A stretch of 5,115 nucleotides of DNA from Nitrospirota bacterium (lineage in GTDB: Bacteria; Nitrospinota; Nitrospinia; Nitrospinales; Nitrospinaceae). The translations under genes and the position numbers were made by a program. The DNA lies in NCBI GenBank assembly GCA_030600405.1, contig JAUVMD010000133.1, positions 1-5,115 of the forward strand. The letters run 5' to 3'. Under the pieces are notes generated by a model. The model was not told the DNA's origin. It was given only the letters and a program-made list of their open reading frames with translations, and did not search any database. Shown piece after piece: positions 1-5,115 of this stretch (the first letter of the stretch is position 1; each line of letters opens with the position of its first letter).

Positions 1-2
1 CG

Positions 3-452
3 CTCCGTCCGGAAGTTCCAGTCGGACCTCTCCTGAAGCAACTGGATGACACCTATACCGTTCTAACCGGCTCCATCGTGCAGGGTGAGCACGGGATGAT
101 CCGCCTCGACTATACGGTGGTATCGCCTTATGGTGTGTTCATCATCAAGGAATGCCGTGAGGCAGGCCGGGTGGAGGTGCGGCTCAACCGGGAGGAGTGG
201 CGGGTGTCGGGCGGTGGGCCGAAGAGAATGTACAATCCCGTGTGGGATATCCGTAAAGGGGTCGAAAAACTGGAACGGCTGGCCGGGAAGTATCCTTATA
301 TACCACTGGTGATTTTTACTCGCGCACGACTGACAGGTGACAGCGATTTTAATATCATGGAGGCTGGAAAACTGGTCGGTCATATCCAAAGCTTTCGGGA
401 CCGTCGTCTATCCGACGACCGGCAGGAGAAAATCGTGGGAATATTAAGCTGA
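3..452 (+). CDS. NERD-domain protein, 5'-truncated by the window edge
   Basis: The frame is open from base 3 to the TGA at 450-452, giving 149 visible residues, and the true start lies outside the window. A GTG at 78 is in frame, but starting there would cut the domain, because the preceding residues (LLKQLDDTYTVLTGSI) already fit it. The visible pattern matches the NERD (nuclease-related) domain: a 'y.VL' strand, then RLDYTVVSPYGVFII (residues 34-48, family form 'qiDhvvvs..GvfvIE.K'), then G-R-V, a Trp (W66) and an Asn-Pro pair (N78-P79) before a helix. NERD domains are related to the PD-(D/E)XK nuclease fold. The Asp (D36) is kept, but where the family normally has E-x-K this protein reads K-E-C (residues 49-51), so nuclease activity is doubtful. 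The C-terminal half (VIFTRARLTGDSDFNI) looks like the usual end of the domain. Family call fairly sure; function unknown. Confidence 0.72.
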   Translation, partial: LRPEVPVGPLLKQLDDTYTVLTGSIVQGEHGMIRLDYTVVSPYGVFIIKECREAGRVEVRLNREEWRVSGGGPKRMYNPVWDIRKGVEKLERLAGKYPYIPLVIFTRARLTGDSDFNIMEAGKLVGHIQSFRDRRLSDDRQEKIVGILS

Positions 453-471
453 GTCGGCGGTCTTATTAAGA

Positions 472-477
472 TACAAT
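472..477 (+). promoter_or_regulatory. possible -10 box for the exported-protein gene
   Basis: TACAAT (5/6 match to TATAAT) lies in the short gap between the NERD gene and the ATG at 531. The hexamer 17 bp upstream (CTGAGT, 449-454) matches TTGACA at only three positions and overlaps the stop codon of the upstream gene. Transcription would begin near 484. The gene could instead be read through from the upstream gene, since no terminator is visible in the gap. Confidence 0.3.
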
Positions 478-530
478 GGTGCATTCACACAGAAATTATT
501 GAATCAAGATTGGAAAGGAAGGACGTTGCG

Positions 531-1079
531 ATGAAATCAGCATTACGGATAGGGATTCTCGGGGCCGCACTGGCCGTATTGTTCGCGGGGATAGGTTTGG
601 CAGGGGACGTGGCGAAAAAGAATTATGTGCCCTCGGGTTGCGATATCAAAAAAAATACCATTTGCACCATGGAAATCTGGCTGGCCCACCCGCACAAGAA
701 AAGTAACCGGAGTATTCGCAAGGAACTGAAAGGAAAGTCCATCAAGGTGTTGAGGCACACCATCCAATACTGGAAACCCCGGGGCGGGCACCCGCCGACC
801 AATATCGCTATTGGCCGGTCATTGACTGCCGAGGACGCGCGGTGGGCCATCGACTTCGCTCTCAGGTACAACGACCGCATCGAAGGTCTCATTTTCCAGC
901 GGCTGAACCCGCCGCATTACGTCGCCGTGGCTACCTCCGCCTGGGATGATAAATCGGAGACCCAAATCACTCCCGATCAACTGGCGCAATTGCGCGATCC
1001 CAAGCTGACCACTGAAGAATTTCACGCCTTGTACGTCAAACTCACCAACGAGGCAGGCGTCGCCGAAGCGTTTTATTGA
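531..1079 (+). CDS. exported protein of unknown function
   Basis: The product is 182 aa from the ATG at 531. This start is preferred over an in-frame TTG at 510 because a strong Shine-Dalgarno (AAGGAAGGA, about 515-523) sits seven bases before it and because it places a clean signal peptide at the N terminus: MKSALR, a hydrophobic stretch to about residue 23, then a likely signal peptidase I site after GLA (residues 22-24). There is no lipobox Cys at the cleavage site. The mature protein is soluble-looking and has two cysteines eight residues apart (C37, C45) that could form a disulfide in the periplasm. It continues with a basic, His-containing stretch (HPHKKSNRSIRKELKGK) and ends in an acidic helical segment and the C terminus EAFY. 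I do not recognise the family. The gene ends convergently, 23 bp from the RIC gene on the other strand. That it is a real gene is well supported by the RBS and signal peptide. Confidence 0.72.
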   Translation: MKSALRIGILGAALAVLFAGIGLAGDVAKKNYVPSGCDIKKNTICTMEIWLAHPHKKSNRSIRKELKGKSIKVLRHTIQYWKPRGGHPPTNIAIGRSLTAEDARWAIDFALRYNDRIEGLIFQRLNPPHYVAVATSAWDDKSETQITPDQLAQLRDPKLTTEEFHALYVKLTNEAGVAEAFY

Positions 1080-1102
1080 TTGCAGTGAGCTTTGTCTGGA
1101 AT

Positions 1103-1825
1103 TTAAATCGCGTCTTCTTGCAGGGCCAAAACCTGCGGGAAGAGGATTTCGTTTTCTTTCTGGATGTGGAGACGGGTATCGGTTTCCAGTTCTTCCAGGC
1201 CGGTCAACAGGAGGCGGTAGCTTCCGCACCCGTCTTCCGGCATCTTAAAGTTTTGAGTAGTGGCGCGGATTTTCTCGAACAGGGTTAACGCCTGTTCGTG
1301 TTCCGCCTGCATGACGCGGATCGGGTTGAGCACCGACCCGCAATGAAAATCGGCGTTGCCGCCGGAGGTTTCCAATACTTTGATGATAGGAAACAGGACT
1401 TGTTCCTCTTTCATCAGATGCGGTTCGAGGTCGGCCCGCAATTCTCCGAACAGTTCCCGGACCGTTTTAAGTTCGGGATGACGCGTAACGTGAGCATTCA
1501 CCACTTTATCCAATAATGCCGCCAGCCGGGGGAGGGTTTCCTTGAGGTACTTGTGATGCGTTTCGAGAAGGTGGTCCACCGCTTCCGAGAGTGATCCGTC
1601 CATGCCCTCGACCACTGCGGCGACGGGATCGTTTTCCGGCGAATCGGCCATCAGCCGGTTCAGGACGGCTTCCGGGTCGATCCCTTTTTCCGCGCAGGCT
1701 TCAGCGAGGGTTCTGTGACCGCCGCAACAGGAATCGATGTTCAATTCCTCAAACACACCGGTGCGCCGGATGTTCCCGGTGATGAAATCATTGATGGTGG
1801 AATGAATGTTAAGATGTGCGTTCAT
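1103..1825 (-). CDS. iron-sulfur cluster repair di-iron protein (RIC / YtfE / ScdA family)
   Basis: A cytoplasmic hemerythrin-like di-iron protein; the family repairs Fe-S clusters damaged by nitric oxide or peroxide. The ATG at 1825 is chosen over an earlier in-frame start at 1921 because GAGGAG (1834-1839) sits eight bases before it and because the family's N-terminal domain begins here; the product is 240 aa (E. coli YtfE is 220). Residues 1-60 form the ScdA N-terminal domain: GVFEELNIDSCCGG, with the paired cysteines C33 and C34, followed by TLAEAC. The hemerythrin-like four-helix part carries H91, H136 and E140 (HLMKEE), H176 (AEHEQ), and H220 and E224 (HIQKENEILFP). From memory of the E. 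coli YtfE ligands (H84, H129, E133, H160, H204, E208), the spacings match except for about nine extra residues between H136 and H176, in the stretch containing C162 and NPIRVM. All ligands are present, so it is probably active. It is transcribed divergently from yajC. Confidence 0.9.
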   Translation of the reverse strand: MNAHLNIHSTINDFITGNIRRTGVFEELNIDSCCGGHRTLAEACAEKGIDPEAVLNRLMADSPENDPVAAVVEGMDGSLSEAVDHLLETHHKYLKETLPRLAALLDKVVNAHVTRHPELKTVRELFGELRADLEPHLMKEEQVLFPIIKVLETSGGNADFHCGSVLNPIRVMQAEHEQALTLFEKIRATTQNFKMPEDGCGSYRLLLTGLEELETDTRLHIQKENEILFPQVLALQEDAI

Positions 1826-2012
1826 CTTGAAATCTCCTCGTATCTTATGATTCCAAAAATGATAAAATATTCCCGTTTTGGATAACTCGAATGGAATTAC
1901 CTCACTTAAATTAAAATACACTGCGCACTTTGCCCCTGCAAGATCAACCGCAAATTTTATAAAAGTTTGACAAAATTAGGGGGATTTGATAGAAGCATCA
2001 CTCTTGATTCAA

Positions 2013-2042
2013 ACTTGTGAAAGCATTAGATTCTTTTCAAGT
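2013..2042. repeat. imperfect inverted repeat over the yajC -35 region
   Basis: The left arm ACTTGTGAAAG (2013-2023) and right arm CTTTTCAAGT (2033-2042) pair over about nine positions, with one extra base and one mismatch, around a 9-nt centre. The right arm covers the proposed -35 hexamer, so a regulator binding here would compete with RNA polymerase. It lies upstream of the predicted transcription start and so is unlikely to act as an RNA hairpin of that transcript. No regulator family is recognised from the sequence. Confidence 0.4.
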
Positions 2043-2064
2043 ATTTGTTTTTATGTCCTATAAT
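2036..2064 (+). promoter_or_regulatory. sigma-70-type promoter for yajC-secD-secF
   Basis: A perfect TATAAT (2059-2064) follows a weak -35 (TTCAAG, 2036-2041; three of six match TTGACA) at the optimal 17-bp spacing. The start point would be near 2071, giving a yajC leader of about 90 nt. That leader contains competing short complementary pairs (GGAC 2077-2080 with GTCC 2089-2092; CGGA 2080-2083 with TCCG 2090-2093) but matches no riboswitch class I know. A second, poorer pair upstream (TTGATT 2004-2009 / TAGATT 2027-2032, 17-bp spacing) could be an alternative promoter. Confidence 0.6.
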
Positions 2065-2160
2065 ACGATCTTGGCTGGACGGATTTAAGTCCGGACGGGT
2101 CAAAATGGCGCAAACCATCAGGGCCGGATTCCCCGGAACGGAAAATCACAGGAAACGGAT

Positions 2161-2499
2161 ATGATTCATGAATTTATAATTGATTGGGTGATTACGATGG
2201 CTCCGCCGCCGCCCCAGAATGGCGGCCAACCGCAGGGGCCCGGCATGTTGCTCAGTTTTGTTATTCCCATGGTTTTCGTGGGCCTCATATTTTACTTCGT
2301 CCTCATCAAGCCGCAGAAAAAACAACATCAGGAAACACAGAAAATGCGGGACAACTTGAAAGAAGGGGCGAACGTGATCACCACCGGCGGCATCCACGGT
2401 ACCGTCAAAAAGGTCAAGGACGATATCGTCACGCTCCAGATTGCAGACAACGTGCGCATCAAGATCAACCGCGCGTCTATCGGCACAGTAAAAGAATAA
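2161..2499 (+). CDS. yajC: YajC, Sec translocon accessory membrane protein
   Basis: The product is a 112-aa single-span inner-membrane protein that associates with SecDF and SecYEG. The ATG at 2161 is supported by AGGAAAC (2150-2156) at good spacing; the internal ATG at 2197 has no comparable RBS. The short N-terminal part contains a Pro/Gly/Gln-rich stretch (PPPPQNGGQPQGPG, residues 15-28), a linker style common in YajC. One transmembrane helix follows (about 29-49), then the signature FYFVLIKPQKKQ (44-55). The cytoplasmic domain carries the typical MRDNLKEGANVITTGGIHG and VRIKINRASI motifs. Length is close to E. coli YajC (110 aa). It is first in a yajC-secD-secF operon, 33 bp before secD. 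No tgt or queA gene lies directly upstream, as it does in E. coli. Confidence 0.96.
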   Translation: MIHEFIIDWVITMAPPPPQNGGQPQGPGMLLSFVIPMVFVGLIFYFVLIKPQKKQHQETQKMRDNLKEGANVITTGGIHGTVKKVKDDIVTLQIADNVRIKINRASIGTVKE

Positions 2500-2532
2500 T
2501 AATATTCGCAAAAGAGTACCCAGAGTCATCGG

Positions 2533-4089
2533 ATGCATAAAGAACTGCGCTGGAAAATCCCCTTAATCCTGTTTGTCATTGCCGGGTTCTTCTGGATGGC
2601 CTGGCCGCTGGAGGAGAAAATCAACCTGGGTCTGGACCTGCAGGGAGGCATGCACCTGCTCCTCGAAGTGGAAGCGGAGAAAGCTGTCGAGTTTTCCATG
2701 GAGCAGAGGACAGAGGATATCAAACACGCCCTGGGGGATGAAGATATCGAAGTGGACCGGGTGATTTTGAACAAGGACACCAACGTGATTCGTGTCCTCC
2801 TGGTCGATGCCATCGATATCAAAGGGACCGAAACGGTCCTGAAAAATTACACCGCTCTCGAAAAGAAGGATGCGTTGCGCGGCGGACTGGAGCTGGTCTA
2901 TCAACTTCAGGACGATGAATACGAGTATATACAGGATAACGCGATTCAGCAGGCCTTGGAAGTCATCCGCAACCGCATTGATATTGTAGGCTTGTCTGAG
3001 CCGACCATTCAGGTGCAGGGCACCCGGCGCATCCTGGTGCAATTGCCGGGCGTTAAGGATATGGAGGGAGTCATCAAATTGATTGGTCAAACAGCGCGTT
3101 TGGAATTCAAGATGATCGATGAATCAATAAGCCCGGAAGCGGCCAAGACACGTGGCATTCCCCCAGGAAGCGAAATTCTGGAGGAGCGTGTTATCGACAA
3201 AACCAGTGGAAAAATTCTCGAGAGGATACCCCATCTGGTCAAAAAACGGGTTTTGCTGACGGGTGACATGTTGACCGCGGCTGAGGTCAGGTACGACCAG
3301 GACTACAACGAACCTTACGTCGCCCTCAATTTCAACAGCCTGGGCGCGATGATCTTTTTTGAGCTCACCCGTGAAAATGTCGGCAAAAGGTTGGCTATCG
3401 TTCTGGATGACCGGGTTTACTCCGCTCCAGTTATTCGGGAGCAAATTGCCGGCGGCCGGGCGCAGATCAGCGGAAGTTTTACTTCCAACGAGGCAAAGAA
3501 TCTGGCCATCGCATTGAGAGCCGGCGCACTTCCCGCCCCCGTGACCATGCTGGAGAATCGCAGTGTGGGCCCGTCTCTGGGACGCGACTCCGTGGAGGCG
3601 GGAATCAATTCCATTATTATCGGGATGGTCGCGGTGGTGATGTTTATCCTCATCTACTACCGGTTGTCCGGGGTGATTGCGGTCAGCGCTCTGGTGCTCA
3701 ACCTGGTCATGCTGTTGGGGGCACTGGCGTATTTCGGCGCGTCGTTGACGCTGCCTGGGATTGCCGGGATCATCTTGACGATAGGGATGGCCATTGACGC
3801 CAACGTGTTGGTGTTCGAGCGTATCCGGGAAGAAATCCGTGTGGGTAAAACCGTACGAGCCGCAATTGATGCGGGATTTGCCAAGGCGTTCCGCACTATT
3901 GTCGACGCCAATGTCACCACTTTTATCGCCGCCATCGTTTTATTTCAGTTCGGCACCGGGCCGATCAAGGGATTCGCCATCACCCTGTGCATAGGTATCG
4001 CCGCCAGCATGTTCACGGCGGTGTTCGTCAGCCGGGCCACGTTTGATACCTTTATGAGCTGGAAAAAAATTGAACGCCTGAGTATTTAA
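2533..4089 (+). CDS. secD: SecD, protein translocase subunit
   Basis: SecD pairs with SecF as a proton-driven RND-superfamily motor that pulls preproteins through SecYEG from the periplasmic side. The product is 518 aa. TM1 covers about 9-25, followed by the family motif LGLDLQGG (32-39, with D35). A large periplasmic P1 region (about 30-340) includes RNRIDIVGLSEP (146-157). Five further helices lie at about 356-376, 380-402, 405-428, 461-475 and 480-501. TM4 carries GMAIDANVLVFERIREE (418-434); D422 corresponds to the proton-relay Asp of E. coli SecD (D519), and a second DAN motif is at 458-460. It is shorter than E. coli SecD (615 aa), as is usual outside gammaproteobacteria. The start is set by the beginning of TM1. 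There is no strong Shine-Dalgarno before it, so translation may depend on upstream yajC translation. Confidence 0.97.
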   Translation: MHKELRWKIPLILFVIAGFFWMAWPLEEKINLGLDLQGGMHLLLEVEAEKAVEFSMEQRTEDIKHALGDEDIEVDRVILNKDTNVIRVLLVDAIDIKGTETVLKNYTALEKKDALRGGLELVYQLQDDEYEYIQDNAIQQALEVIRNRIDIVGLSEPTIQVQGTRRILVQLPGVKDMEGVIKLIGQTARLEFKMIDESISPEAAKTRGIPPGSEILEERVIDKTSGKILERIPHLVKKRVLLTGDMLTAAEVRYDQDYNEPYVALNFNSLGAMIFFELTRENVGKRLAIVLDDRVYSAPVIREQIAGGRAQISGSFTSNEAKNLAIALRAGALPAPVTMLENRSVGPSLGRDSVEAGINSIIIGMVAVVMFILIYYRLSGVIAVSALVLNLVMLLGALAYFGASLTLPGIAGIILTIGMAIDANVLVFERIREEIRVGKTVRAAIDAGFAKAFRTIVDANVTTFIAAIVLFQFGTGPIKGFAITLCIGIAASMFTAVFVSRATFDTFMSWKKIERLSI

Positions 4090-4101
4090 AACGGAACAAT
4101 A

Positions 4102-5007
4102 ATGGAACTGATCAAAAAACAGACCCATATCGATTTTATGGGCAAATTCAAAACCGCTTTGATGTTCTCCGGTTTGTTGATCCTGGCCGGGATCGCGTCC
4201 ATTGCCGTGCATGGTGGGCTTAAGTTCGGCATCGACTTTGAGGGCGGTACTCTGGTGCAGTTGAAATTTCCTGAGGCGCCGGCTATCGATTCCATTCGCT
4301 CCGGCCTCAGGGAGATCGGGCTGGCCGACAGCACCATCCAGGAGTTCGGTTCCCCCGACACCATTCTCATTCGTGTGGAGATAGCCGATGGTGAGTTGAA
4401 GGAGATGGGCACGCGTATCAAAAAGGCTCTCGAAGAAACGAAGGGGTTCACGGGAATCATCATCGAGCGGGTCGAGATGGTGGGACCCAAGGTGGGTAAA
4501 GATCTACGCATTAAGGCCCTGCTTTCGATTCTCTATGCCATCATTGGAATCGTGATTTACATTTCGTGGCGGTTCGAGTTCCAGTACGCCATCGCCGCCA
4601 TCATCGCGCTGATTCATGACGTCCTGATTACCATGGGGGCGTTCTCGGTGCTGGATAAAGAGTTCACTCTGGTTATAGTGGCGGCATTTTTGACCATTAT
4701 CGGTTACTCGTTGAACGATACCATTGTTGTGTTCGACCGCATTCGTGAAAACACCCGCCGCAGAAGTAAGGAATTATTGAGCGATGTCATCAACACCAGT
4801 ATCAACCAGACCCTCAGCCGGACCCTTTTGACCTCCGGCACGACGTTGCTGGTGGTCGTGGCCCTGTTTGTCCTGGGCGGGGAAATCATCCACGACTTCT
4901 CGTTTGCCCTGCTGGTTGGGGTGGTTGTCGGGACCTATTCCTCGATCTTCATCGCCAGCGTGTTTCTCCTCTACTGGGAATCCCGCGCCCATCCCAAAAG
5001 AGCCTGA
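4102..5007 (+). CDS. secF: SecF, protein translocase subunit
   Basis: The product is a 301-aa partner of SecD in the inner membrane. TM1 covers about 17-36 and is followed by FGIDFEGGT (42-50), the SecF counterpart of the SecD motif. A smaller periplasmic region then leads to VGPKVGKDLR (127-136) and five helices at about 138-155, 162-184, 188-211, 243-259 and 266-291. TM4 carries GYSLNDTIVVFDRIREN (201-217). D206 and R240 (LSRTLLTSG) are 34 residues apart, the same separation as the proton-transport pair D213/R247 of E. coli SecF, so the channel residues look intact. It starts 12 bp after the secD stop with only a weak RBS (GGA in the gap), which suggests translational coupling. The tail is short and basic (HPKRA), and the gene is complete. 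Confidence 0.97.
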   Translation: MELIKKQTHIDFMGKFKTALMFSGLLILAGIASIAVHGGLKFGIDFEGGTLVQLKFPEAPAIDSIRSGLREIGLADSTIQEFGSPDTILIRVEIADGELKEMGTRIKKALEETKGFTGIIIERVEMVGPKVGKDLRIKALLSILYAIIGIVIYISWRFEFQYAIAAIIALIHDVLITMGAFSVLDKEFTLVIVAAFLTIIGYSLNDTIVVFDRIRENTRRRSKELLSDVINTSINQTLSRTLLTSGTTLLVVVALFVLGGEIIHDFSFALLVGVVVGTYSSIFIASVFLLYWESRAHPKRA

Positions 5008-5038
5008 CCTGCCCCTAATCGACCACAGATAAAATATA

Positions 5039-5113
5039 GATTCTTCGCTGGCGCTCAGGATGACAAGGTGCCGCGGTTGACTGTCATTCTGAGGAGCAAA
5101 GCGACAAAGAATC
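5039..5113. repeat. imperfect inverted repeat, dispersed-palindrome type
   Basis: The left arm (5039-5065) begins GATTCTTCGCTG and ends CTCAGGATGACA. The right arm (5082-5113), read in reverse complement, begins GATTCTTTGTCGC and ends CTCAGAATGACA. The outer ends and the inner CTCAG.ATGACA ends match closely, while the right arm is about five bases longer in the middle. A 16-bp centre (5066-5081) contains CCGCGG. The unit GATTCTTCG...CTCAGAATGACA is one I know as a short non-coding repeat found between genes in many bacterial genomes. The pair could fold into a long hairpin in RNA and might end or protect the secF transcript, but there is no T-run in the window. More copies may follow past the right edge. 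Confidence 0.75.
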
Positions 5114-5115
5114 CA

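Larger units (their letters stand above)
1826..2160. other. divergent intergenic region between the RIC gene and yajC
   Basis: This 335-bp stretch has no credible gene. It is clearly more AT-rich than the flanking coding DNA from about 1841 to 2065 and becomes GC-richer in the yajC leader. On the + strand it contains TTGACA (1967-1972), TTGATA (1986-1991) and TTGATT (2004-2009) at 18-19 bp intervals, then the TATAAT used for the yajC promoter call. On the - strand, the best candidate for the RIC gene is a weak TTGCAG (1941-1936) with TATTTT (1918-1913) at 17-bp spacing, which would give a leader of roughly 80 nt. I see no convincing FNR, NsrR or HcpR palindrome, although such sites commonly control RIC genes. 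Confidence 0.6.

Noticed and set aside
510..530. TTG start at 510 for the exported protein
   Set aside because: It would add seven residues before the signal peptide and place the Shine-Dalgarno inside the gene; the ATG at 531 is better on both counts.
1826..1921. N-terminal extension of the RIC protein starting at 1921
   Set aside because: The extra 32 residues do not resemble the family, no good RBS precedes 1921, and the ATG at 1825 has GAGGAG at ideal spacing.
1987..2000. TGAT-N6-ATCA palindrome as an FNR/DNR or CRP site for the RIC gene
   Set aside because: FNR-type sites have TTGAT-N4-ATCAA, and CRP sites have TGTGA-N6-TCACA. The spacing here fits neither, and the site is over 160 bp from the RIC start.
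2077..2156. Riboswitch (c-di-GMP-I or guanidine-II-like) in the yajC leader
   Set aside because: GGCGCAAACC and several ACGG strings recall parts of these motifs, but the required stems and the remaining conserved blocks are missing.
3087..3935. Antisense reading frames inside secD
   Set aside because: They mirror the strongly conserved SecD frame, have no RBS or recognisable domains, and are explained by codon bias on the coding strand.

Overview
The window reads as an ordinary chromosomal segment of a Gram-negative bacterium. It holds the Sec accessory operon yajC-secD-secF on the + strand. Upstream and divergent from it is an iron-sulfur cluster repair di-iron protein (RIC/YtfE/ScdA family). 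Further left are an exported protein I do not recognise and the 3' part of a NERD-domain gene. Taxonomy cannot be fixed from this alone. Separate secD and secF genes, a mid-length SecD (518 aa) without the long E. coli-type periplasmic region, intermediate GC content, and a dispersed palindrome of the GATTCTTCG...CTCAG.ATGACA type would fit a deltaproteobacterial-like or Nitrospinota-like lineage. That placement is a guess.

Layout, left to right. 1-452: NERD-domain protein, cut at its 5' end by the window edge. 453-530: short gap with a possible weak promoter. 531-1079: secreted protein of unknown function with a clear signal peptide. 1080-1102: 23-bp convergent gap with no visible terminator. 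1103-1825 (- strand): RIC protein with the CCGG motif and a complete set of di-iron ligands. 1826-2160: AT-rich divergent intergenic region carrying the operon's promoter, with an inverted repeat over the -35 region and a leader of about 90 nt. 2161-5007: yajC, secD and secF, tightly spaced. 5008-5115: start of the next intergenic region, with an imperfect inverted repeat running almost to the window edge.

YajC, SecD and SecF work together in the inner membrane. SecDF uses the proton motive force to help SecYEG finish exporting proteins, and YajC associates with that complex. The RIC gene belongs to a separate function, repair of iron centres after nitrosative or oxidative stress, and shares only the intergenic region with the Sec operon. 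I found no CRISPR array, tRNA, rRNA, transposase or obvious new multi-gene system. The points most worth a second look are the altered nuclease motif in the NERD protein, the palindromic repeat at the right edge, and the structured yajC promoter.
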